DNA from: SZUA-265 sp966249405 | GTDB taxonomy: Bacteria > Myxococcota_A > Polyangia > Polyangiales > Polyangiaceae | Direction of reading: 5' to 3' | Assembly: GCA_966249405.1 (NCBI GenBank) | Contig: CBINDO010000008.1 | Span: 4,777 to 68,776, forward strand | Length of the DNA stretch: 64,000 nt | Shown: positions 48,089 through 57,187 of the stretch, one piece after another | How positions within the stretch are numbered: position 1 is the stretch's first letter | Layout of the letters: every line of letters starts with the position of its first letter | Made by a program: the position numbers and the translations under genes | Notes under the pieces: model-generated | The model's database searches: none | The model's input: only the letters and a program-made list of their open reading frames with translations | Told to the model about the DNA's origin: nothing

Positions 48089-50566
48089 ATGTCGAATCCT
48101 GGGGTTTTCGGTCAGCGCAAAGCACGCCAAGAGTGGCCAGAGGCGGGGGCCGAAGGTTCGCTCCCCGAGCTCATCCCCGAGGTTCACGGCTTCGATTCGG
48201 CGTGGACGGACCCACCTCCTTCGGGCGCTGACGACGATCCTCTGGTCGGCGCGACGTTGAGCGGTACCTATCGAATCATTCGCGTCCTCGGTGAAGGGGG
48301 CATGGGGCGGGTTTACGAGGCTCAGCACACCCGAATCGCCCAGAAGTTGTACGCCATCAAGGTCCTGCATCCCGAGTTTACTCGAGACGCTGATATCTTG
48401 GCCCGGTTCCAACGCGAGGCCGAGGCCGCCGCTTGTTTGTCTCACCCTGCGTCGGTCGGGGTCTTCGACGTGGCACGCACGCCGCAGGGGTGGCCATACC
48501 TGGTGTGTGAGCACCTGACCGGCGTCGATCTCGCGGAGCTCATCAAGCTACACGGCCCATTGCCGGTAGCAACCGCCCAACACATCGGTCTTCAGGTGTG
48601 TGGCGCGCTCGGGGAGGCGCATTCCAAAGGCGTCATTCATCGTGATCTCAAGCCGCAGAACATCTTCGTCCTCGGCAAGTTCGACACTGGGGTTGCCGAA
48701 CACCCTCACGCCAAGGTCCTCGACTTCGGGTTATCGCGGATCCTCAACGGCCCGAACACCGCGAACCTAACGCGGACGGGAGTGATCTTGGGCACGCCCT
48801 CGTACATGTCTCCCGAGCAAGCACGCGGTGAACGCGCGGACATTCGTACCGACGTCTACGGGATGGGCGCAGTCCTCTATGCGGCGGTCACGGGCGTGGC
48901 ACCCTTTCGATGCGAGACGCCCCAAGCGACGATCCTCGCCGTGCTCAACGAAGATCCGGTTCGTCCGAGTAAGCTCAACACCAAGGTTCCAGCGCGACTC
49001 GAGCTCGTCATCCAGCGTGCCATGGCCAAGGACGTCAACCAGCGTTACCCAGACATGGAGTCGCTGCGAGCAGACCTCGAACATGCGGTGGATGCCATCG
49101 ACTGGGCCGGTGACACGGTAGCGGCCGACCAAGCAGGACCTGGCCGCGCGCAGCTCGCGACGTTGCACAGTGAGGTAGGGGCATCTCGCTTGCAGCTCAT
49201 TGGTCTGGGTGTGGTTACCGCCGTACTCGCTGCCTTGGCAGTGATCACCGCGGTTGCGGGACTGGTGTTACTCCGTTGGCAACAGTGGCCACTCACGCGC
49301 GTGGAAACGATTCTCTCGGCGATGCTCGTGGTCGGCACGCTGCTCACCCCGATCCTCCTGTGGTCGCGTCGGTTCTACCGCCGGGTTTGGGGTAACACGG
49401 CGCGGGTAGTGGAGGTGCTGGCGCGCCTGCGCGAGACGGCCATGGCTGGCCTCATCGCGTATGGGATCGGGGCGCTCGGTGTCGTCTTCTTCGATACCGT
49501 CGTGCTGGAGACGCGGCAAGCCGTCGCGCCCCGGATGTGGGCCGGCACCGGCCCGCTTCTGTTGGGCGGCGCAGTGCTCGTGGGCGGCGTGTCGTTCTTC
49601 AGTTCGCTGCTGCGGTCGCCGGGCGGTTGGGTGTCGCGAGCGAACGGTCGTGAGGGTGGACGGCGCCGCAACTTCTGGGCAGGCGCTGGGATCAAGTCAG
49701 CGGCTTGGGGAGCGCTCCTTTCTGCGTTTTTCGTCGTGCTGGGTTGGCGTTGGAACGGACCCGTCGGCGACGGAGGTGTCGCCGCGAAGAACGCGAGCGC
49801 GTCTGCGGCGGCTGGAGCAACGTCCGCGTCGAGCGCCCCACCACCGACGGAGCCGCTGCCGGTGAGCTCCCAGGCGCACGGCCCGGGTCCCGGTGAGATA
49901 GACTTGGACGCCGAACAACCGGGCACAGCGACGAACAGCGAGCTTTCTGCCGCCGTGTCACGCGGGTTGGCCGATGGTTTGTTGCCGCTGCAACGGCGTT
50001 ACCCCAACGACCCCAAGGTGCTGCGGGCTACCGCCGTCGCCCAGGCGAGCTCGGCCGCTACTTTGGGGGATGCGATGGTCAACTTCAAACGACTGTTCGC
50101 CATGTCGCCGGAGTCGGCCAAGGAAACCGACCTGCAGCACATCATCGTGCAGACGACGCGCGCTCCAGCGTTCAGCGTCACGGCGTTCGAGCTGCTCGCA
50201 AACTCGATGGGCAGCGTTGGGGCGGACCTCCTGTTCAAGTTGGCGCTCACCGAATCCGACCAGCGGGACACCGCGCGCCGCTACCTCGCGCGACCCTCCC
50301 TTCACGCCAAGTTCTCCGAAGCTTTGAGCATCGCTTACGACCTGCAGTTTGCGCAGTCCTGCGTGGCCCGCGTGCGACTTTTGGAGCGCGCCAAGACGCA
50401 CGGTGACGAACGGAGCGCTCGCGTTTTGGGCGCCTTGGCGCGGGGGCTCAAGCGTGGTTGTGGTCCGAAGCAACGTCAACCATGCAAGGCGCCGTGTCCC
50501 GCGCAAGCACAGCAGTTCCTCGAAGCCGTGGACGTGATCTCCGCGCGCCTGAAGCAAACCAACTGA
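48089..50566 (+). CDS. Ser/Thr protein kinase with multi-span membrane domain and periplasmic-type tail
   Basis: An 825-residue protein. The kinase domain (about 61-335) has GEGGMG at 68-73, K91 in LYAIKVLHP, HRDLKPQN at 184-191 and DFG at 212-214, with GTPSYMSPEQARGE. Then come five or so hydrophobic segments between 370 and 560 (LIGLGVVTAVLAALAVITAV; ILSAMLVVGTLLTPILLW; and others), rarer than the usual single span. A Ser/Ala/Pro linker leads to a C-terminal helical region of about 200 residues (LQRRYPNDPKVLRATAVAQ...) resembling TPR-like helices and containing a Cys-rich end. It faces der tail to tail. Confidence 0.9.
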   Translation: MSNPGVFGQRKARQEWPEAGAEGSLPELIPEVHGFDSAWTDPPPSGADDDPLVGATLSGTYRIIRVLGEGGMGRVYEAQHTRIAQKLYAIKVLHPEFTRDADILARFQREAEAAACLSHPASVGVFDVARTPQGWPYLVCEHLTGVDLAELIKLHGPLPVATAQHIGLQVCGALGEAHSKGVIHRDLKPQNIFVLGKFDTGVAEHPHAKVLDFGLSRILNGPNTANLTRTGVILGTPSYMSPEQARGERADIRTDVYGMGAVLYAAVTGVAPFRCETPQATILAVLNEDPVRPSKLNTKVPARLELVIQRAMAKDVNQRYPDMESLRADLEHAVDAIDWAGDTVAADQAGPGRAQLATLHSEVGASRLQLIGLGVVTAVLAALAVITAVAGLVLLRWQQWPLTRVETILSAMLVVGTLLTPILLWSRRFYRRVWGNTARVVEVLARLRETAMAGLIAYGIGALGVVFFDTVVLETRQAVAPRMWAGTGPLLLGGAVLVGGVSFFSSLLRSPGGWVSRANGREGGRRRNFWAGAGIKSAAWGALLSAFFVVLGWRWNGPVGDGGVAAKNASASAAAGATSASSAPPPTEPLPVSSQAHGPGPGEIDLDAEQPGTATNSELSAAVSRGLADGLLPLQRRYPNDPKVLRATAVAQASSAATLGDAMVNFKRLFAMSPESAKETDLQHIIVQTTRAPAFSVTAFELLANSMGSVGADLLFKLALTESDQRDTARRYLARPSLHAKFSEALSIAYDLQFAQSCVARVRLLERAKTHGDERSARVLGALARGLKRGCGPKQRQPCKAPCPAQAQQFLEAVDVISARLKQTN

Positions 50567-50602
50567 CGGCCGCTCTGCTCGGGGACGCGGCGAAACGCCG
50601 GC

Positions 50603-51934
50603 TCAATCGTTTGGTGTCTCACGCCGACGACGTGCGCGGTAACTCACCCTCACCGGCACCGACTCGAACCCGAACGCTTCTCGAAGCTGGTTGACGACGA
50701 AGCGCTTGTAGCTCTCGTCAATCAAGTCCGGAGCGTTGCACATCGCGACGAACAACGGCGGTTTCGTTTGCGCCTGGGTCACGTAGTAGAGGCGGGGTGC
50801 CTTGCCGCCCCGAGTCGGCGGGGCACGACGCTCGAGCACCTCGGTGAAGAAGCGATTGAGCTCGGACGTGGTCACTCGTCGTGAGAACTCGGCGTAGGAC
50901 TTGTCGATACGCGCCATCAAGGCTTTCGTACCGCGACCTTTCATGGCACTCAGCCTCAAGATCGGAATCCACGGGGCAAAGTGCAACGTCTCTTTGGCTT
51001 TTTCGAGCGCCGCCGCCTGTTCGGACTTGGTCAGTAGGTCCGACTTGTTGAGCCCTACGATCACGGAGCGACCCCGTTCGGTGGCCAGAGCCATCAAGCG
51101 CATGTCTTGATCCGAGATGGGCTCGGTTCCATCGCACATCAGCACGACCAGATCGGCGCGCTCGATGCACCGGATTGCGCGCATCACGCTCGCCGACTCG
51201 ATGTCCTCTTTGATTTTGCTGCGCCGGCGAACGCCAGCGGTGTCGACGAACAGGTATTGCTTGCCGTCGAAAGTTATCGTCGCGTCGACGGGATCGCGCG
51301 TCGTGCCCGGGCGGTGGTCTACGAGCGAACGCTCGGAGCCCGCGAGCTGATTGATGAGTGACGACTTGCCGGCGTTGGGGCGTCCGATGAGCGCGATCCG
51401 CGGCATCTCGTTGGCAGGCGGCTCGCTCGGGGCTTGCACTGGCGGCAAGTGAGACAATAGCGCCTGCTCGAGGTCTGCCATGCGTCGACCGTGAAGGGCC
51501 GAACCCGCGATTAGGTCGTTCAAGCCGAGGCGATGGAGCTCGCTGGCGTCGAGTTCGACTTGTTTGTTGTCCGCTCGGTTGGCGAAGTAAACGACCGGCT
51601 TGTTTGCTTTGCGCAACAACTGCACGGCTTGACGATCGGCCTCGGTCGGCGGCGCGAGCGCATCGAGTAAACACAGGATCACGTCGGCCTCGGCGATTGC
51701 GGCTTGGACGTGGCGCGCGATGCCTTGCCGCATGGGATCTTCGTCGTTCGGGTCGAAGCCGCCGGTGTCGATGACCGTCACTTCACGCCCTTGGAGGAAG
51801 GTGTCGGCGTAGTGGCGGTCCCGGGTTACGCCTGGCAGATCGTGGACGATCGCCAATTTTTCGCCGACGAGGCGGTTGAACAGAGTGCTTTTGCCGACGT
51901 TGGGGCGCCCAACGATCGCGATCAGTGGCTTCAT
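50603..51934 (-). CDS. der: ribosome-associated GTPase Der (EngA)
   Basis: A 443-residue protein with the tandem GTPase domains unique to Der. Domain 1 has GRPNVGKSTLFN, DTGGF and a diverged NRAD in place of NKxD. Domain 2 has GRPNAGKSSLIN, DTAGVRRR, and NKSD. The C-terminal KH-like domain includes LYYVTQAQTKPPLFVAMCN. It is needed for 50S assembly. The start overlaps the era stop by ATGA, so era and der are translated together. Confidence 0.96.
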   Translation of the reverse strand: MKPLIAIVGRPNVGKSTLFNRLVGEKLAIVHDLPGVTRDRHYADTFLQGREVTVIDTGGFDPNDEDPMRQGIARHVQAAIAEADVILCLLDALAPPTEADRQAVQLLRKANKPVVYFANRADNKQVELDASELHRLGLNDLIAGSALHGRRMADLEQALLSHLPPVQAPSEPPANEMPRIALIGRPNAGKSSLINQLAGSERSLVDHRPGTTRDPVDATITFDGKQYLFVDTAGVRRRSKIKEDIESASVMRAIRCIERADLVVLMCDGTEPISDQDMRLMALATERGRSVIVGLNKSDLLTKSEQAAALEKAKETLHFAPWIPILRLSAMKGRGTKALMARIDKSYAEFSRRVTTSELNRFFTEVLERRAPPTRGGKAPRLYYVTQAQTKPPLFVAMCNAPDLIDESYKRFVVNQLREAFGFESVPVRVSYRARRRRETPND

Positions 51935-53127
51935 GGACGAGTCTTGCGTGAGGAGGAGGGGCGACGAGCGGTCTTCTTGGCGGCGCCTTTGGGTTTGGCT
52001 GCAGCTGCGGGTTTGCTCGTGCTCGGACGTGGCCGAGCTGCACCCGCACTTGGTCCGCGACTTGGCCCGGTGGATTTGCCCATCCCGCGAAACGGCTTTT
52101 TGCCGGGCTTCTTGGCGGTGCGTTGCTTGTCGGCGGGTTTGGCTTTGCGCGGGGCGCTCTTGGCGCGTTCCGGCAATAAGTTGGTCAGTTGTTTTCCGTG
52201 GGCGTATTCGTATCCGAGCTCCTGGAGCTGGCGCGGCACGTCCTTCCAGCGCTCGGTGACACGAACGAAGAGCTCGAGGTGCACTTGCCGTCCCAGCAGT
52301 TCTTCGAGTTGGAGCCTGGCGCGGGTGCCGATCTCTTTGATCTGTTCACCTTTGCGGCCAACCAGGATCGCCCGCTGTCCGACCTTCTCGACGTGAATCG
52401 TCGCCTGAATCAAGGTGAGCTTCTCGCGGTCCTCGAAGCGATCGACGGTGACCGCGACGGCGTGGGGCACTTCGCGGTGCGTGAGATGCATGATTTGCTC
52501 GCGCACGGTCTCACGGGCGAAAAACGATGCGGGCTTGTCGGTCAGGGTGTCCGCGTCGAACTTGGCGTCCCCTTCGGGGAGCAGTGAGACAATCGTCTCG
52601 AGCACGCGGTCGGTGCCGTCCGCCTTGGCGGCGCTCGTGGGGATGATCGCCCGGAACGGGAACGCTTCCTGGAACGCGACCAGCAAGGGCAGCAGACGTC
52701 CCTTGTCACGGACCAGGTCGACCTTGTTGAGCATGAGCACACAGGGCACGTCGGGAGACAACGCCTTGAGCAGCCCCCGGTCGTCGGGGTGCACGAGGTC
52801 CATATCCGGCTTGAAACGCGGTCCGGAGACCTTCGGGCCGACGTCCGTGACGAACAGCACCACGTCGTGACTACGGACGGAGTCGAGCGCGATCGCGTTC
52901 ATGCGGCGGCCGAGCTCGGTCTTGGGGCGATGTAGTCCAGGGGTGTCGGTGAACGCGACTTGGGCGTTCGGCAAACTCAGCACGCCCAACAAGTCGTCGC
53001 GCGTCGTTTGTGGAAGCGGCGAAACGATGGCCAGGCGTTGCCCGAGCACTTGGTTCAAAAAAGTTGATTTGCCGACGTTGGTACGACCAACGATGGCGAC
53101 GGTTCCGAAGCGGGCGGGGCTGTTCAT
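51931..53127 (-). CDS. era: GTPase Era with long basic C-terminal extension
   Basis: A 398-residue protein. The GTPase half has GRTNVGKSTFLN, DTPGLHRPKTELG, and NKVD. The KH domain (around 225-300) has REVPHAVAVTVDRFED and RAILVGRKGEQIKEIGTRAR. Era acts in 16S rRNA maturation and 30S assembly. After about residue 303 comes a tail of some 95 residues rich in Lys, Arg, Ala and Pro, absent from the roughly 300-residue E. coli protein, which may add RNA affinity. Confidence 0.95.
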   Translation of the reverse strand: MNSPARFGTVAIVGRTNVGKSTFLNQVLGQRLAIVSPLPQTTRDDLLGVLSLPNAQVAFTDTPGLHRPKTELGRRMNAIALDSVRSHDVVLFVTDVGPKVSGPRFKPDMDLVHPDDRGLLKALSPDVPCVLMLNKVDLVRDKGRLLPLLVAFQEAFPFRAIIPTSAAKADGTDRVLETIVSLLPEGDAKFDADTLTDKPASFFARETVREQIMHLTHREVPHAVAVTVDRFEDREKLTLIQATIHVEKVGQRAILVGRKGEQIKEIGTRARLQLEELLGRQVHLELFVRVTERWKDVPRQLQELGYEYAHGKQLTNLLPERAKSAPRKAKPADKQRTAKKPGKKPFRGMGKSTGPSRGPSAGAARPRPSTSKPAAAAKPKGAAKKTARRPSSSRKTRP

Positions 53128-53288
53128 GAGAGTCTGGGGCCGGGGGTGCGGTTGGGGCGAGCCTTGGCATCAAAGCGATTGTTACTTTGGTGAAGGGCCG
53201 TTAAAAGGGCCCGGCTACCCGGTTCGCGGTTGGTCCGAGTCCACCTTTGCAGTCGGTCGCCCGGGACCTCGTAGCAAGCGAGACGTCA

Positions 53289-55658
53289 ATGGAATCTGCT
53301 TCACAACCCGCGGAGGTCGCCTCCGATACAGAAAAAACCGGGGGAGCGCAAGCTTCGTCGCCAACCGACGCCGCGGGGAGCAAGCCGCGCCAGCGTCGTT
53401 TCGACGCATGGCCTTGGTTGGTGGCCGCATTTGCAGTCGTGGTGTGCGTCCTACCGATCATTCACTCCGGCCTCTGGGATCCGCAAGAGATCGAGGTCGC
53501 CGATCTGGGGCGGCGCGCGGCCGTACACCTGTGGGGCGCTGACGAACTCGAACTCGACGGCGCGTCCGATGAAGTCCCTACGGTCGAGGACGTAGGACGA
53601 GGTGAACTGCCGGTGTTGTCCGTCGCGCTGGGCTTGCGCTTGTTCGGTGCGTCGGCGTGGGCTGCGCGTTTACCTCTCGCGCTGTGGACGTTGGCCGGGG
53701 CGTGGGCGCTCTACGCACTGGTGCGCCGGCTGGAGGGTAAACGAACGGCGCTGTTGGCGGTCGCGATTCTGGTTACCTGTCCTTTGGTGTTCGCCCAAGC
53801 GCGCACCGCTCTCGGCGACGCCGTGACGATGGCCTCGTTGTGCTTGGCATTTGCGGGTCTGCTGCTGTCCTGGGCAGATGACGCCGCAGGACGTTGGACC
53901 CGGTTGGGTTGGCTCGCGCTCGGGCTGGCGGGGGCTGGAGCCGGAGTATGGTCTCGCGGCGTGCTTTTGGGTGTAGCCATCCCGACGTTGAGCGTCGGCA
54001 CTACGGCGCTGATCGTCGGGGTCCGTGAAGGCGCCGACCGGGCTTTGCGGCGGGCGATCGGCTACGGCTGCTTAGCGCTGGGGTTGGCGACCAGTGTGTG
54101 GGGAGTGATCGCCCTGGGCGCGGGGAGCCCCGACGTATACAGCAAGGTCATCGGGTCGGCGTTGACCGACCCCAAGCAGCTGCCCACACACGACGTCGTC
54201 ATTCACTACGTGGGCCACGGCCTGTTTCCGTGGAGCGCGCTGCTCCCGCTGTCGCTGGGCGCCGTGCTACGTCCGTGCTCGGAGCGGCGGCGGCGATTGC
54301 GCATCGGGTTGGTCGTCGTGGTTGCGATCGCCACGTTGTTCTACACGCTGACGATCGCGCGTACCGGCCCAATTGCGTTCGGTGCGACGTTTGCGCTCGC
54401 TGCGGCCTGCGCGATCACGGCGTTGTCACTCGACCGTGGTCGTCGCGGCACGTTTTCGGCCATGGTGTGCGCGGCGCTCCTCGTGCTCTTGTACAAGGAT
54501 TTCGAAAACTTGCCTGCGAAGGGGCTGAGTGCGTTCGCTTTGAGCGGCGAGGCCACGTTTCCGGAGGCGATGAAGGGCGCAGCGAAGCTGTACCTTCGCG
54601 TGGTGACTGGGTTGGGCGTCCTGGCGTGTGTGGGGCTCGTGCTCAGTCGGACGCCGTGGAGTGAGTTCGCCTCGTCGTGGACGGCGGCCTCATCGAAGGT
54701 AGTGCGCGTTTTTGGTCGAGGTCTGAACGCCGCCATTCATGGGTGGAACAAGTATACGGGGCCGCTCGCCCGCGCCATCCCGGCGCCGCGCGCGATGTGG
54801 ATTGTCTCCGCGCTGGGCGCCGGTGGAACGGTGTTGAGCCTGGGCTACTATCCCGCGCTGGCAGCCCAACTGTCGCCCGCAGGTGTCTACACGGCGTATC
54901 GCGAGTTAGCTGCGACAGGTGAACCGCTGGCCGTGATGGGCGACGGAGCCGTCAAGGGTTCGATGTTCTACGCGGGCTCGACGGTAAAGAGCTTCCGGAC
55001 GGTCGACGCTGCCATCGATTGGTTGGGTGCGCCAGACGCGCCCCGCAAGTGGCTGATCCTCAAGGCACCGGACTTGGGGCGAGCCAACTCGCAGTTTCGG
55101 GAGAAACACGCTGGGCAAAACTTGCCGGTGTTGAACGCGGACTCCAGCGAAATCCTGCTCGTCTCGAGCCGTTTGCAGGAAGGTGAGGTGAACGAGAATC
55201 CGTTCACCGAGTCCGTGCTCCGCGAAGCGCCGCAGCTGGCGCACAAACCGCTCGCGAAGTGGGGTGACGAACTCGAACTCGCGGGCTGGGAAGTGCGGGA
55301 AGCCAAGACCGGAGCGCCAACGGAGACGCTGCGCACCGGCGTGAATTACCAATTCGTCACCGCGTACCGGGTGCGCAAACGCGTGGTTTCGAACTGGGAG
55401 TCGTTCATTCACATCGACGGCAACGGCAAACGCGTCAACGGCGACCACCAGCTCCTCGGCGGCAAGTACGCAGCGCGCCTGTGGTTGCCGGGAGACGTCA
55501 TCGTCGACGTCCACGAGTTCAAGCTAGATCCGACGTACGACGCGGGTGAATACACTGTTTACTTCGGGCTGTACTCCGGAAGTAAGCGCTACAAGTTGAC
55601 GGCAGGTGACCACAAGGACGACCGCTTGAACGCGGGCACGCTGCGCGTGGTCCGCTGA
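53289..55658 (+). CDS. ArnT/PMT-type membrane glycosyltransferase (GT-C)
   Basis: A 789-residue protein with about 12 hydrophobic spans in the first 520 residues and a soluble C-terminal domain. The first loop has GLWDPQEIEVADLGRR, the Asp-Glu motif of polyprenyl-phosphate-sugar GT-C enzymes, and RLPLALWTLAG follows. ArnT relatives move sugars from undecaprenyl-phosphate donors to lipid A, while others O-glycosylate proteins. The C-terminal part (SFIHIDGNGKRVNGDHQLL...) is beta-rich. The ATG at 53289 fits better than one 42 bases upstream. Acceptor unknown. Confidence 0.85.
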   Translation: MESASQPAEVASDTEKTGGAQASSPTDAAGSKPRQRRFDAWPWLVAAFAVVVCVLPIIHSGLWDPQEIEVADLGRRAAVHLWGADELELDGASDEVPTVEDVGRGELPVLSVALGLRLFGASAWAARLPLALWTLAGAWALYALVRRLEGKRTALLAVAILVTCPLVFAQARTALGDAVTMASLCLAFAGLLLSWADDAAGRWTRLGWLALGLAGAGAGVWSRGVLLGVAIPTLSVGTTALIVGVREGADRALRRAIGYGCLALGLATSVWGVIALGAGSPDVYSKVIGSALTDPKQLPTHDVVIHYVGHGLFPWSALLPLSLGAVLRPCSERRRRLRIGLVVVVAIATLFYTLTIARTGPIAFGATFALAAACAITALSLDRGRRGTFSAMVCAALLVLLYKDFENLPAKGLSAFALSGEATFPEAMKGAAKLYLRVVTGLGVLACVGLVLSRTPWSEFASSWTAASSKVVRVFGRGLNAAIHGWNKYTGPLARAIPAPRAMWIVSALGAGGTVLSLGYYPALAAQLSPAGVYTAYRELAATGEPLAVMGDGAVKGSMFYAGSTVKSFRTVDAAIDWLGAPDAPRKWLILKAPDLGRANSQFREKHAGQNLPVLNADSSEILLVSSRLQEGEVNENPFTESVLREAPQLAHKPLAKWGDELELAGWEVREAKTGAPTETLRTGVNYQFVTAYRVRKRVVSNWESFIHIDGNGKRVNGDHQLLGGKYAARLWLPGDVIVDVHEFKLDPTYDAGEYTVYFGLYSGSKRYKLTAGDHKDDRLNAGTLRVVR

Positions 55659-55689
55659 AGCGGAGCAAACTCGCGGGGCGCTCGACGGC

Positions 55690-55920
55690 GGGCGGGAGCC
55701 TCGGGATTCGACACCCCACATCCTCGCGGTAAGGGTTCGAGGTACGCCGGATTTGCGAGAACCGGACCGGAGCGGTGCATGGATTTACGCGCGGAGCGCT
55801 TCGCTCCAATCCAGCCCAGCAGGCTGCGCGCCTTTCGCCGTTGGGACTGCGCGGCAATCCCGGCATCGTTTCGAAGGATCGCCGCGAGTGATGAACGCGG
55901 AGTGATCAATCTTCGGGCGG
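55690..55920 (+). repeat. intergenic inverted-repeat element A, copy 3 (full length)
   Basis: Collinear with copy 2 over some 230 bases. The left arm TCCTCGCGGTAAGGGTTCGA (55721-55740) plus ACGCCGGATTTGCGAGAACC (55744-55763) is inverted relative to the right arm near 55855-55893 (ATCCCGGCATCG, TTCGAAGGATCGCCGCGAG). The centre has TTCGCTCCAATCCAG and CAGCAGGCTGCGC. It lies between the 3' ends of the glycosyltransferase and anti-sigma genes and encodes nothing recognisable. Confidence 0.8.
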
Positions 55921-55949
55921 GGGCGGTCACACGCCGTCACGCGCCGGGC
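55915..55949 (+). repeat. intergenic repeat B, copy 2
   Basis: GGGCGGGGGCGGTCAC followed by ACGCCGTCACGCGCCGGGC matches the copy at 56013 in about 31 of 35 positions by eye. It abuts the right end of element A copy 3. Confidence 0.6.
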
Positions 55950-56009
55950 ATCTTCGACTCCAGCGCGTTGGCCTTTCCGCGCACCTTTGCTTCGCCAATT
56001 ACGGACGGA

Positions 56010-56053
56010 GGTGGGCGGGAGCCGTCACGCGCCGTCACGCGCTGGGCCCAACC
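56010..56053 (+). repeat. intergenic repeat B, copy 3
   Basis: GGTGGGCGGGAGCCGT, CACGCGCCGTCACGCGC and TGGGCCCAACC. Within it CGTCACGCGC is tandemly repeated. It matches copies at 55915 (same strand) and 42041 (opposite strand), and lies 34 bases before the anti-sigma stop. The remainder of the 428-base gap shows nothing else. Confidence 0.6.
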
Positions 56054-56086
56054 AAAAGAGCGCCCCAAAGCTTCGCTTGGCGCGCG

Positions 56087-57187
56087 TCATTCTTGGACGG
56101 GTACCGGCGGCGGGTTCGGCGCTTCTGGCACTTCGTCCTTCGGCTTCTCCGGTTTGAGCGCGATTTGCGTCAACGCGCGTTCTGCCTCGACCCGGTACTG
56201 CGGTACTTTCATCAGCTTTTCGAGATCGAGCATCGCTCGGCGGGTTTGCCCGAGCTTGGAGCGGCAGGTGGCGCTGCGCCAGGTCGCTTTGTTGCCGAGC
56301 GCGCTACCCGGGTAACGTGCCGAGACGGAATCGAAACGCGGTAGCGCCGCGGCGCAACCTTGAGACGACTCGGCCGCCAGTGCCGCGTTGAGCTCCGCCG
56401 CTGCTGCCTTGTGTCCACCTGCTGCGGCGAGCTCGTCGAACATCGAGAGCGCGCGGTCGAGTTCTCCGGCTTGGAGCGCGCGAGTGGCCTCCGCAAATGA
56501 ACGTTCTTCCGCTTCTTGCCCGGAGCGATCGGTCGTCTCACCCGCGGTGCCAGCGTGCGAAGGTGCGGGGGTAGGTGAACGCAACGCCACGACGTCGGGA
56601 GCGTGAATCCGCGGCGCGGCGATCTTGGCATCGGCCTTGGCGAGCGCGGGCGACGGCGACGGTGCAGCCGAAGCCGCGGCGACTGCCGAAGGAGCGCTCG
56701 ACGGCGCGGTCGGTTGTGGTGCGTCTTCGTCCGAAGGCGCGACGACGACGGGAACGACGACTTGATCCTGATTCGGCAGCGGCGTTCCGCGTTCGGTCAC
56801 CTGCATGGCCGAGGTCTGGGCCCCGGGCCGCGGTCGCAAGAACAGCAAGCTCGAGCCGATCATGAGCATCAGCAGCGCGGCCATCGCGAGCTGAGGGCGC
56901 ATCGCATAACCGGTCACGATCGTCCACGCGCGGGCAGCGCGTTGACTGAACGGCAGTTCGTTACTGGCGGCCAGCTCCGCCGCGCGCAGGCGCTGCTCGA
57001 AGCCATCGGGTGCATCGACGAGGGTTAACGTTGCTAATTCACGGGCGCTACGCAGTTGACCGAGCTCCGCACGACACCGCTGACAATGTTCGACGTGACG
57101 GAGCGCAGCGGCTCGCGTGAGCTCGTCGAGCTCGTCGTAGAGGAGGTCCATTATGACCCTGTCGAACTTTTCGCAGTCCATGGTCAC
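56087..57187 (-). CDS. anti-sigma factor: zinc-finger, membrane span, TPR-like C-terminus
   Basis: A 366-residue protein. The N-terminal zf-HC2-type domain has HVEHCQRCRAEL (His-x3-Cys-x2-Cys), the zinc-binding anti-sigma motif. One transmembrane span (LAMAALLMLMIGSSLLFL, about 100-117) follows, then a Pro/Ala/Ser linker and a C-terminal pair of TPR-like repeats (EATRALQAGELDRALSMFDELAAAGG; YRVEAERALTQI). The GTG start overlaps the sigma stop as GTGA. An ATG six bases in is also possible. It should hold the adjacent ECF sigma factor inactive until an envelope cue is sensed outside. Confidence 0.9.
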   Translation of the reverse strand: MTMDCEKFDRVIMDLLYDELDELTRAAALRHVEHCQRCRAELGQLRSARELATLTLVDAPDGFEQRLRAAELAASNELPFSQRAARAWTIVTGYAMRPQLAMAALLMLMIGSSLLFLRPRPGAQTSAMQVTERGTPLPNQDQVVVPVVVAPSDEDAPQPTAPSSAPSAVAAASAAPSPSPALAKADAKIAAPRIHAPDVVALRSPTPAPSHAGTAGETTDRSGQEAEERSFAEATRALQAGELDRALSMFDELAAAGGHKAAAAELNAALAAESSQGCAAALPRFDSVSARYPGSALGNKATWRSATCRSKLGQTRRAMLDLEKLMKVPQYRVEAERALTQIALKPEKPKDEVPEAPNPPPVPVQE

